A stretch of 64,000 bases of DNA from Chitinophaga sp. SYP-B3965 (GTDB lineage: Bacteria > Bacteroidota > Bacteroidia > Chitinophagales > Chitinophagaceae): positions 310,001 through 374,000 of the forward strand of contig NZ_WJFD01000004.1 in assembly GCF_009647655.1 (NCBI RefSeq). Reading direction: 5' to 3'. Below the pieces are notes generated by a model that saw only the letters and a list, made by a program, of their open reading frames with translations, searched no databases and had not been told where the DNA came from. Position 1 is the first letter of the stretch. Each line of letters opens with the position of its first letter. Positions 35,351 to 43,319 of this stretch are shown here, piece by piece. The position numbers were made by a program, and so were the translations under genes.

Positions 35351-36241
35351 ATGAATAGAAGAGATCTTATAAAGAAGAGCAGCCTGCTGTTAGCCGCTTC
35401 CGCATTAGGTGGTAACGCAGTGGCTGCTCTTCAGCCTGCAAAAGCATTCCTGACAGTAGCGCATATCACAGATGTACATTTACCTGCAGATGCTGCTATT
35501 GCTGCACGGTTTAAAAAATGCCTCGATGCCGTAAAAGCACACAAAGTGGATTTCTTTCTGAACGGAGGAGATTCCATTATGGATGCTTCTTACAATGATG
35601 TGGTACGGGATAAAGTGACCGGCCAATGGGCTGCCTGGGATGATTGCATGAGCACCCTGAAAGATTATGAAGTACACAGCTGCATCGGTAATCATGATAA
35701 CTGGTGGGCCGCTCCCACCAAAGAGGATGAGATGTATGGTAAAGATTATGTGGTAAAGCGACTAAAGATCCCTCACCGGTATTATAGTTTTACAAAAAAG
35801 GGCTGGCACTTTATTATCCTGGATGGTAATAACGATAAGATCTCCCTGGATGAAACACAGTATAACTGGCTGGCAGAAGACCTGGAAAAATTAGCACCCA
35901 ATACACCCGTGCTGCTCATGAGCCACTTCCCGGTATTTGGCGCAACACCGGTACTGGAAGGTGGAAACCATTCAGACAATAAGAAATTGAAGAACCTCTT
36001 TTACAAACACAAGGATAAAGTGAGGATCATGCTCAGCGGGCATAATCATCTTTTTGACAAAACTTTGTATAATGATGTCTGGTATTGCTGCAATGGCGCT
36101 ATGAGTGGCTTCTGGTGGGGCAAAGGGGATAAGGAATCTATCGGGGAAGGTTATTACAAAGAAACACCTCCGGGATTTGCTATCCTGAAATTATATGAAG
36201 ACGGATCTGTGGAGAACAATTATTATCCGCATTCTTTTTAA
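35351..36241 (+). CDS. Exported calcineurin-like metallophosphoesterase
   Basis: 296 residues. The N-terminus MNRRDLIKKSSLLLAASALG has a twin-Arg-like start, suggesting Tat export (or a plain Sec signal). Two-metal phosphoesterase motifs in order: HITDVHLP, NGGDSIMD, IGNHDNWW, MSHFPVFGATP, LSGHNHLFD. It probably removes or cleaves phosphate esters in the periplasm. It follows susD by 8 nt and is followed at 16 nt by a phosphodiesterase gene, so both hydrolases appear to act on what the SusCD pair imports. Confidence 0.9.
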   Translation: MNRRDLIKKSSLLLAASALGGNAVAALQPAKAFLTVAHITDVHLPADAAIAARFKKCLDAVKAHKVDFFLNGGDSIMDASYNDVVRDKVTGQWAAWDDCMSTLKDYEVHSCIGNHDNWWAAPTKEDEMYGKDYVVKRLKIPHRYYSFTKKGWHFIILDGNNDKISLDETQYNWLAEDLEKLAPNTPVLLMSHFPVFGATPVLEGGNHSDNKKLKNLFYKHKDKVRIMLSGHNHLFDKTLYNDVWYCCNGAMSGFWWGKGDKESIGEGYYKETPPGFAILKLYEDGSVENNYYPHSF

Positions 36242-36257
36242 AACATTAAACTTGTGT

Positions 36258-37493
36258 ATGAAAAAGTGCATCACTGCCCTATTATTTTTAACGGTTTGTA
36301 CAGGTGTTTCTGCACAAACCCGCAAGGCTGTATTTATCATTGTTGACGGTATTTCTGCGGATGCGCTGGAAGCAGTGAACACCCCTAATCTGCAACGCAT
36401 TGCCAAAGATGGAAAATATCTTCGCGCATATGTGGGCGGAGAAAAAGGCGGATATTCTCAAACACCCACCATCTCTGCGGTTGGGTATAACAGCATGATA
36501 ACAGGTACCTGGGTGAACAAACATAATGTTTGGGACAATGATATCGCAGCGCCTAATTACAATTACCAGAATATCTTCCGCATTATAGAGGATAAATATC
36601 CGCAGAAGAAAACAGCCATCTTCAGCAGCTGGCTGGATAACCGCACTAAACTTGTGGCGGAGGGTATGACTGAAGCAGGCAATATCATGCTTGATTATAA
36701 ATTTGATGGATACGAACTGGATACCGTAAAGTTCCCGCATGATAAGTCCAGGGATTTTATGGAGAAGATAGATGCGCATGTGGCAGAAGAAGCGGCGAAT
36801 TGCATCCGTAAGAATGCGCCGGATTTTTCATGGGTATACCTGGAGTATACAGATGACATGGGGCATATGTATGGAGACAGCCCACAATTCACACGCGCTA
36901 TTGAAAAGATGGATGAAAAGGTAGGTAAGATCTATGATGCTATTCAATACCGCCAGAAGCAGTTTAAAGAAAACTGGATGATCATCATTACAACAGATCA
37001 TGGCCGTGATGAAAAAACAGGTAAAGGCCATGGCGGTCAATCTGCCCGCCAGCGTTCCAGCTGGATCCTCACTAATCAGCCACAGGTAAATAATTACGCG
37101 AAGTATTATTATCCCGGTGTAGTGGATATCATGCCTACTGTGGCCCGTTTCCTGCAGGTGCCGTTGCCAATGGCCGTTGGTCGTGAATCAGATGGTATTT
37201 CCCTGATCGGTAAAGTATCTGTAGCTAATCCTACGGTATTAAAGGTTCAGGATAAACTGGATGTTACCTGGAAAGCATTGGATGAACAGGGTACGGTGAA
37301 AGTATGGCTGGCCAGTACCAACAATTATAAAACAGGCAGCGAAGATGTGTATACACTGATCGCAGAAGTGCCGGTTGGCAAGGAGCGCATCAGCATACCA
37401 TTGCAGGATAAATCTTCGGCCATATATAAAGTAGTGCTGGAAGGAAAAGAGAACACCATTAACAGGTGGTGGGTGGAAGAAGCTAAAAAGTAA
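36258..37493 (+). CDS. Alkaline-phosphatase-superfamily phosphodiesterase/pyrophosphatase
   Basis: 411 residues from the ATG 36258, whose first 19 residues are a signal peptide (MKKCITALLFLTVCTGVSA); the open frame upstream overlaps the previous gene. Type I phosphodiesterase/nucleotide pyrophosphatase motifs: FIIVDGISADAL (metal Asp), the nucleophile segment TPTISAVGYNSMITGTW, where Ser (or the preceding Thr) would be phosphorylated, TDDMGHMYGDS and TTDHGRDEKTGKGHGG. The final 90 residues form a beta-rich extension. Last gene of locus 1; a 45-bp segment covering its last codons is duplicated just downstream. Confidence 0.88.
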   Translation: MKKCITALLFLTVCTGVSAQTRKAVFIIVDGISADALEAVNTPNLQRIAKDGKYLRAYVGGEKGGYSQTPTISAVGYNSMITGTWVNKHNVWDNDIAAPNYNYQNIFRIIEDKYPQKKTAIFSSWLDNRTKLVAEGMTEAGNIMLDYKFDGYELDTVKFPHDKSRDFMEKIDAHVAEEAANCIRKNAPDFSWVYLEYTDDMGHMYGDSPQFTRAIEKMDEKVGKIYDAIQYRQKQFKENWMIIITTDHGRDEKTGKGHGGQSARQRSSWILTNQPQVNNYAKYYYPGVVDIMPTVARFLQVPLPMAVGRESDGISLIGKVSVANPTVLKVQDKLDVTWKALDEQGTVKVWLASTNNYKTGSEDVYTLIAEVPVGKERISIPLQDKSSAIYKVVLEGKENTINRWWVEEAKK

Positions 37494-37555
37494 AACACCC
37501 CCTCCCCAAAGTGGTGGGTGGAAGAAACTAAAAAGTAAAACACCCCCTCTCCAAA
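37466..37555 (+). repeat. 45-bp tandem duplication over the phosphodiesterase 3' end
   Basis: 37466-37510 and 37511-37555 are identical except for two transitions. The first copy contains the final codons (WVEEAKK) and stop of the phosphodiesterase gene; the second copy is untranslated and again contains that stop. The far end runs into the dispersed repeat copy 2. Confidence 0.9.
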
Positions 37556-37590
37556 AAGAAAAAACCTCCGCCCTCTGTTGCGCGGCAAAC
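37535..37590 (-). repeat. Dispersed intergenic repeat, copy 2
   Basis: Read on the minus strand from 37590 it begins GTTTGCCGCGCA, then AGAGGGCGGAGG, a T-rich tract and GAGGGGGTG, in the same order as the copies at 6875 and 50029. It lies between two convergent genes and overlaps the 45-bp tandem duplication. Confidence 0.65.
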
Positions 37591-37600
37591 TCGCTTTATT

Positions 37601-37635
37601 CAACGGCTGCAAATGCTTGCAGCCGTTGTTGTTTT
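37601..37635 (+). terminator. Intrinsic terminator of locus 1
   Basis: CAACGGCTGCAA (37601-37612), loop ATGC, TTGCAGCCGTTG (37617-37628) and a TTGTTTT tail. A perfect 12-bp stem ending at the stop codon of the convergent kinase gene. Confidence 0.85.
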
Positions 37636-39352
37636 AACTCAAATGACGTTCCAGTATGGTGGGTAAAGTGGCTAATACAATAGGTTTGATCACATAATCA
37701 CTGGCGCCAGCTTTCATGAACACATCCATGGCTTCTGTGAATGCATCTCCGGAAGCAATGATCACCGGAATATGCTGCAGGGATGGATCTTCTTTTAGTT
37801 GCAGCAGGGTTTGTTTCCCATTCATTTTAGGCATGTGAGAATCCAGGAGAATAAGGTCCGGTACTTGCTGACGTGCTGCGGCGAGGCCTTCCACTCCATT
37901 GTTGGCTGTTATTACCTGTACGCCAAGGCTTGTGAGATAATTCCTGAGCAGTGCCTGGCTCATTTTATCGTCTTCCACTACCAGTATAATTTTATTGTCA
38001 AAGCGGAGCGGCGGAGGTTCTTCCGTAGCAGAAAGCGCACTACCTCTTTTGAAATCAGATAAAGGGAAGGAAACAGTAAAAGTAGTAGTGAGGTGTTCTT
38101 CACATTCCACGGTGATATTGCCATTCAGCAATAGGACAAAATGTTTGGAGATGTATAATCCCAGCCCGGTACCTTCAATGAAACTGGTTTTCTCTGTTAC
38201 AAAAGGTTCAAAGATCTTTTCGAGTTTGTCCTTTTCAATGCCACCTCCCTGGTCAGTAATACTGATGAACCAGGTCCTTTCTTTTACACCAGTATGGATA
38301 GTGATCACGCTGTTATTGCGGGTGAACTTAATGGCATTCGTTAACAGGTTATTGATGATCTGGGAAAGTTTGGTTTCATCTGTGAAAACATGATCCGGCA
38401 GGGTATCGTCAAATTGCTGTTCTATGTGTACCCCTTTTGTATTGGCCACATATTCGTAAATGTTGGCGGTATTCCGGATAGCGGTGCGGATGTGTATCTC
38501 TTTGCGTTTTACTTCATCCAGGTGGCCGGCTTCAATGCGGGACAATTCAAGGATATTATTGATAATGTCCTTGATATTAAAACTGGCCACATAAAGATTG
38601 TCTACGAGCTCCGGCAGTACTTCCGGTTCGGCTGCTTTCTTTATATCCATACGCATTAACTGCACGATCCCGAAAATGGCATTGAGCGGGTTACGGATCT
38701 CATGGCTGGTTTCCTGCAAAAACACCTTTCTTGATTTATTGGATCTTTCCAGTTCCTCCTTTTGTTCCTCGAGGACCTTCATGAGTGCATTCCTGTCGTC
38801 CTTATAAAAACTGATCACCAGGGTGTTCATGGTAAGGATGAACAGGATGCATAACCAGCGCAATATGAAGGTGGCAGTATGCGGGAAACTGATAGGGTCA
38901 ATGATCTCTGCGTAATAGAAGAATTCAGTGGTGATGAGGCCACCTGCTATTGCTATTAAACAAACGGTCCTCGCGGGGCCTTTTTCGTACAACAGGTAAG
39001 TGGCGTTCACCAGGAATAGTAAGATCAGGATAGCTTCCACGGCAGTGCCAAACAGGATACCGAAGTAAACGAACTCCATGGCTTGCAGGATCATGAAGGC
39101 CATACTGGCTGTTTCAGGCCGGCGCATTTTATTTAACCAGATGATGCTAAGAAAGCCAACGGACTCAAGCATGGCAGGGATCAGGATCTGCAGTTTCCTG
39201 TTCATGATAAAGAATACGATCCCCATGATGAATGCCAGTACAGCAGTCGTCAGACTGAGGGAGTTAATGATACGTATCCTGCGCTGTTTCCGTTCGTCCT
39301 GGTCCGCAGTACCTAATTGGATGAGGTAAGCTATAGGAGGATATAGTTTCAA
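37634..39352 (-). CDS. Hybrid sensor histidine kinase/response regulator
   Basis: 572 residues. About six membrane helices in the first 180 residues with no large extracytosolic domain, then a short coiled coil (LEEQKEELERSNKSRK), a HisKA domain with phospho-accepting His in FLQETSHEIRNPLNAIFG, an HATPase domain (NNLLTNAIKFTR, DQGGGIEKDKLEKIFEPF, GTGLGLYISK) and a C-terminal receiver domain (ILVVEDDKMS, phospho-Asp in LILLDSHMPKMNG, Lys in SDYVIKPI). No output domain, so it likely relays to another protein. The start is a TTG (39350-39352); no nearby ATG fits. Gene context gives no clear stimulus. Confidence 0.9.
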   Translation of the reverse strand: MKLYPPIAYLIQLGTADQDERKQRRIRIINSLSLTTAVLAFIMGIVFFIMNRKLQILIPAMLESVGFLSIIWLNKMRRPETASMAFMILQAMEFVYFGILFGTAVEAILILLFLVNATYLLYEKGPARTVCLIAIAGGLITTEFFYYAEIIDPISFPHTATFILRWLCILFILTMNTLVISFYKDDRNALMKVLEEQKEELERSNKSRKVFLQETSHEIRNPLNAIFGIVQLMRMDIKKAAEPEVLPELVDNLYVASFNIKDIINNILELSRIEAGHLDEVKRKEIHIRTAIRNTANIYEYVANTKGVHIEQQFDDTLPDHVFTDETKLSQIINNLLTNAIKFTRNNSVITIHTGVKERTWFISITDQGGGIEKDKLEKIFEPFVTEKTSFIEGTGLGLYISKHFVLLLNGNITVECEEHLTTTFTVSFPLSDFKRGSALSATEEPPPLRFDNKIILVVEDDKMSQALLRNYLTSLGVQVITANNGVEGLAAARQQVPDLILLDSHMPKMNGKQTLLQLKEDPSLQHIPVIIASGDAFTEAMDVFMKAGASDYVIKPIVLATLPTILERHLS

Positions 39353-39470
39353 TAGACGTATATTTTGGTGTACTCGAAGGGGCCGCGGTTCTTATAGGCT
39401 ACAAAAATAGGGAATAGCGTAATGTCCTCAAAATGAGAATACTACACGCAAACATATATGCGGGTCTTTT

Positions 39471-41711
39471 TTAGTCGGTGATGGGGATGTTTATGCTGCT
39501 GGGATGGTCTTTATCTGTGATAATAGTGGCTTCGATCAGGCGGGGTGCGGATGTGGTTTCCCGGGCAACAATACCCCCAAATCCATAGTTCTTTTCTATG
39601 GAAGGGTGATTGACACTGCCAAACTCCATGCGGATCCTGCTGCCTTTCCGGATCTTTTTGAGGTAGATATAAGCATTGTCAAAAGCCAGTTTTTCAATAC
39701 TGTTCAGGGGCATCAGTTTGGGTTGATCTCCTCCAAAGCGATAACGGCAACGGATGGCAGCGGTACCTAAATATACCCGTATGTTATCTTTTGTGATCTC
39801 ATAGAAATTAATGGAAAAATCCGCATCGGGTACATTCAGGCGGATATACAGTGTGGCGCTGATCCTGTCTGATAACTGGATATCCTCCGGGAAGGGATCT
39901 GTTTCAAAGAGGATAGCTTGCGGGGAATAAATACTGTCGTTGTTTCTCCTGTCTGGCAGGATACTTTGGTAAGCCCTTCCGGAATCTTGTAAAGAAGTGA
40001 TGTCATGCTGGTAGACCAATGATTGCTGTGTTTCCGGTAACTGGCTTTGCAGTTTTTTGGTGTTGGTAAGATAGTACCGCAGAGTATCTTTTGTGAGGTC
40101 CGCAAAAGAGGTGGTGCCTTTCCATTCACCGGTGCCGGCAGCAAAGTAAGTGATCTTGTTCTTCATCCAGAAGGGTTTTGGTCCGTCCTTCAGGATCCAG
40201 TTAAACCATGCGATCATGTATCTGTAAGGTGCTATCTGTGCCTGTTTTTCTATGGCCCGCGCGGATTGTATAGGATTGGTCATCCATTGGGAACCGCCAT
40301 GATCAAAGGGACCAATGAGCAGCTGGTGATTTTGTTGTGCAACAGCTCCGCCATAACGGTGATGGTTATTGTAATAGAACATAGCTCCATTTTGATCATC
40401 ATCATAATAACCGGTTACAGTGAGCATGGGGATATCCAGGCTGGCATAATCTTCCTGGTTGGGCATGATCCCCTGCCAGTAATCATCATAGTCAGGATGG
40501 GATACCCATTTGCGGAAGAAGGGATTGGGCAGGCCCGCGAGGGAATCAAATTGTGCAAATGGAATGTGACGGCGATACATGTCCATTTCTTTTCCATACC
40601 AGAAATTTTCGTCCAGGAACTTTGCGAGGTTATATTCCGTGCCGCTCACAAACTCCGCCCAGCGCAGCATATAGGGTGTGAACATATTGGCGTTGCGTGG
40701 GAAGTCAACACCAAAACCTACGGCTACTGCGGGATTCACTGCTTTCAGGGCAGGGTGGCGATAAGCTTTGCGGATGCTTTGCCATTGTGCAAAACCAAGA
40801 TAGGAGCCGCCGGTGGTACCTACTTTTCCATTACACCAGCGTTGCAGGCTTACCCAGTCTATGATATCATAATAGTCCTGTGCATCTTTTTCATACGGGA
40901 AATTTTCTCCTTCAGAAGTACGCCTGCCGCGGTTATCTATATACACATAATTGTAGCCATGTAATGCCCATATGTTTCCCCGTTCTGCTTCTCTTCCGTA
41001 AGGGTATGGACTGAGGCTGATAATGGCGGGTTCTCTTTCCATCACATCTTCATTCTGGAAAATAAAGGCATTCAGCAGAACACCATCCCGCATGGGGATG
41101 CGGGCTACTATTTTCCTGAAGCGGGTAGGCTCCAGCCGTTGTAAAGCTTCCTGCAGGGAGGTATAATGTTTATCCAGGAAATCCTGGATGGCCTGGTATT
41201 GCAGGATCTCCACTATTTTATTAAGGTTCGGGTCCTGCCCGGTTTTTTGGATCTGTTCCAGTTGCTGTACTATATTAAGCCTGAGCAGGCTGGCGTATTC
41301 CGGCTGGAAACTTCCTTTCAGACTACTGATCACATCTGCCCTGAAATCTTTTTGTACGGTCTTTATACGTTCCTGTAGTTTCTCAGTTTCTTTACCCGGC
41401 CATGCCGCCATTTCCTGCAGCAGGTTAATGGGGGAAAGTACTTTCGCGTCTTTGGGCCATTTGAGTAAAATATTAAAAGCCTTTTGTGCTTCTTCATATT
41501 CCTGCCGGATCAGCATAGCGCTGCTTACCATACCCATTGGAAAATGTTTGGCTTTGCAGAAAACATATGCGCTGTCTGCCAGCCGTTGCATTTCCAAACG
41601 GACGGCAGCGGTATCCCTTATGTTTAAGTTTTGGGTGAGGCGGAAGGAGCGTTGGGCGTAAGTAGTGATTGCCAGCAGCAGGCAAACAGGGAAAAGGGTT
41701 AGGATACGCAT
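39471..41711 (-). CDS. CocE/NonD-family serine hydrolase (X-Pro dipeptidase-like)
   Basis: 746 residues with signal peptide (MRILTLFPVCLLLAITTYAQ). Residues 21-195 are a charged helical extension not part of the core fold. The alpha/beta-hydrolase core starts at about 200 (RIPMRDGVLLNAFIF); the nucleophile S303 sits in TTGGSYLGFAQW and the likely catalytic His in LIGPFDHGGSQW. A C-terminal jelly-roll (S15-type) domain follows from about residue 560. Family members hydrolyse cocaine-like esters, beta-lactam side chains or peptides after Pro; the natural substrate here is unknown. It is 93 nt downstream of the AraC gene on the same strand. Confidence 0.88.
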   Translation of the reverse strand: MRILTLFPVCLLLAITTYAQRSFRLTQNLNIRDTAAVRLEMQRLADSAYVFCKAKHFPMGMVSSAMLIRQEYEEAQKAFNILLKWPKDAKVLSPINLLQEMAAWPGKETEKLQERIKTVQKDFRADVISSLKGSFQPEYASLLRLNIVQQLEQIQKTGQDPNLNKIVEILQYQAIQDFLDKHYTSLQEALQRLEPTRFRKIVARIPMRDGVLLNAFIFQNEDVMEREPAIISLSPYPYGREAERGNIWALHGYNYVYIDNRGRRTSEGENFPYEKDAQDYYDIIDWVSLQRWCNGKVGTTGGSYLGFAQWQSIRKAYRHPALKAVNPAVAVGFGVDFPRNANMFTPYMLRWAEFVSGTEYNLAKFLDENFWYGKEMDMYRRHIPFAQFDSLAGLPNPFFRKWVSHPDYDDYWQGIMPNQEDYASLDIPMLTVTGYYDDDQNGAMFYYNNHHRYGGAVAQQNHQLLIGPFDHGGSQWMTNPIQSARAIEKQAQIAPYRYMIAWFNWILKDGPKPFWMKNKITYFAAGTGEWKGTTSFADLTKDTLRYYLTNTKKLQSQLPETQQSLVYQHDITSLQDSGRAYQSILPDRRNNDSIYSPQAILFETDPFPEDIQLSDRISATLYIRLNVPDADFSINFYEITKDNIRVYLGTAAIRCRYRFGGDQPKLMPLNSIEKLAFDNAYIYLKKIRKGSRIRMEFGSVNHPSIEKNYGFGGIVARETTSAPRLIEATIITDKDHPSSINIPITD

Positions 41712-41804
41712 ATGTTAAGTCAGGTTTGTATCCAAATATACCGAAAAAGAAACGCCTTAACGTTTCCTATGGCTACAAACACACTTTCGCCCTATGAACA
41801 ACCA

Positions 41805-42812
41805 TTAATTGTGCTGATAGCTGCCGGGCGTATCTCCTGTCCATCTTTTAAAGGCACGTGTAAAAGCACTGAGTTCATTGTACCCCAGCATATAGGATAC
41901 TTCCTTCAGCGGATAATTTCCGGACGACATATAATGCATGGCGAGTGACTTGCGTACAGCGTCTGCAATATCCTGGTACTTCACACCTTCTTCCCGCAAT
42001 TTGCGTTGCAGGCTGCGTGGGCTGATATTGAAATTCGCGGCCATCTGCTCCAATGAAATAATACCGAGGTAAGCATTTGTGAGCAGGTAATTATAGATCC
42101 TTGCCTGCAGGGATTGTGTGCCGGCAGCCTGTTCCGGAAGGGTTTGTACTTTTTTCAGCAGCAGGCTTTGCAATTCATAATTCGCTGTGAGGATGGGTTC
42201 ATCCCAATGTTTCTTATCAAACTCCAGGGAAAACTCACCGGTGCGCTTTGTGGGTTTGCAGCGTAATACCCTTTCATATTCTGCGATGTTGGATACTACA
42301 TAAGGAAAACGTGCAGCTTTAGGCTGGATCTTTTGCAATAGCAATCCATCCAGTTCATGCACGGTAAATACCATGAAAAAATCCATCAGTTGCAGGAACG
42401 AAAAGGAGGGTGGTGCATCCGTATGTGGAATAAAACGGATGGTGAATGTTTTGCTTTTATCGGGAGGTGTTACTTCCATCCTGAAAACATCCGTGATAAG
42501 ATGTGCCAGTGCGGCAGCATGTGTGATAGCTTCTCCCACTGTACCACTGCTTTTTACGATCTCTCCCACTACGCCGAGTGCAGTTACCTGCAGGGATTCT
42601 CCAAAGTGCAAACCAAAGAGGGGATCATTGGTGAGATGCCCTGCGTTGGTCCATAAATTATTCATCTGTGTTGCGGTGATGCTTTCTCCTGATGGTTTCT
42701 TCAATTCGTCCAGCTGAATGCCTGCCAGTTTGCACAGCTGCTGTGGCAACACATCTCTGTGTGCTGCATATGCCAGCAGGCTCAGGGCCATTCTTTTCTG
42801 TTGGTCTTCCAT
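41805..42812 (-). CDS. AraC-family transcriptional regulator
   Basis: 335 residues. The N-terminal two-thirds is the arabinose-binding-like AraC_N domain of the OruR/ArgR type (HFGESLQVTALGVVGEIVKS). The C-terminal helix-turn-helix pair lies at about 240-330 (LEQMAANFNISPRSLQRKLR, then the second HTH MLGYNELSAFTRAFKRWTG). It is divergent from the SnoaL-like gene, 114 bp apart, and upstream of the CocE hydrolase on its own strand; either could be its target. Confidence 0.92.
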   Translation of the reverse strand: MEDQQKRMALSLLAYAAHRDVLPQQLCKLAGIQLDELKKPSGESITATQMNNLWTNAGHLTNDPLFGLHFGESLQVTALGVVGEIVKSSGTVGEAITHAAALAHLITDVFRMEVTPPDKSKTFTIRFIPHTDAPPSFSFLQLMDFFMVFTVHELDGLLLQKIQPKAARFPYVVSNIAEYERVLRCKPTKRTGEFSLEFDKKHWDEPILTANYELQSLLLKKVQTLPEQAAGTQSLQARIYNYLLTNAYLGIISLEQMAANFNISPRSLQRKLREEGVKYQDIADAVRKSLAMHYMSSGNYPLKEVSYMLGYNELSAFTRAFKRWTGDTPGSYQHN

Positions 42813-42897
42813 ATGCTAAAGTTATTGCAAAAAGGTCTTGTCGCGAAATGGTAATTGTTTGTCGTGTGAAGATAAGTGTAGCCGGGGCATGCCGGCC

Positions 42898-42905
42898 TAG
42901 CTTTG
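42898..42905 (+). promoter_or_regulatory. -7 box of the SnoaL-like gene
   Basis: TAGCTTTG matches TAnnTTTG exactly, 21 bp before the ATG at 42927. No TTG at the usual distance, consistent with an activator-dependent promoter such as one controlled by the divergent AraC regulator. Confidence 0.5.
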
Positions 42906-42926
42906 TGTTATCAAAAAATTAAAAAC

Positions 42927-43319
42927 ATGGAAACAATCGTAAGAGAATTTTTAGCAGCAGTACAACGGGTGGACCTTGAAAAGATAGGGGCTATCCTGCA
43001 TCCGGAAGTAAAATGGAATGCTCCCGGTAACAATCGTTTTTCTGGTTTGAAATTATCCGTTACGGAAGTATTCCAAATGGTAGGAGGGATGTTTGAAGCT
43101 TCTCAAAATACCTTTGCATTGGCAGAGATCAAATCAGTAGCGGTGAATGGAAATAAGGTAGCGTGTTTGCTGCGTTTTACCGCTGCACGCAATGGCGTAA
43201 CGCTGGATACAGATAACATTGATGTGTATACCGTAGTGGATGGAAAAATTGTAGCGGTGGATGCGTTTGCTACAGATGCGGCAGCAGAGGATGCATTCTG
43301 GGGTTCTTTACCGCAATAA
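42927..43319 (+). CDS. SnoaL-like / NTF2-like fold protein
   Basis: 130 residues from the ATG 42927 (METIVREFLAAVQRVDLEKI); the open frame begins at a TTG 8 codons earlier, inside the -7 box. The pattern is that of the cone-shaped NTF2/SnoaL family: N-terminal helix, LEKIGAILHPEVKWNAPGN strand-turn, central sheet, ending DAFATDAAAEDAFWG. Members are isomerases, hydrolases or small-molecule binders; the catalytic residues differ and no activity can be assigned. Divergent from the AraC regulator. Its end overlaps the stop of the gliding-type gene by 12 nt. Confidence 0.72.
   Translation: METIVREFLAAVQRVDLEKIGAILHPEVKWNAPGNNRFSGLKLSVTEVFQMVGGMFEASQNTFALAEIKSVAVNGNKVACLLRFTAARNGVTLDTDNIDVYTVVDGKIVAVDAFATDAAAEDAFWGSLPQ

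Noticed and set aside
40047..40964. 305-codon open frame on the + strand opposite the CocE hydrolase
   Set aside because: Mirror of a conserved coding sequence with clear catalytic motifs on the minus strand; no motif of its own.
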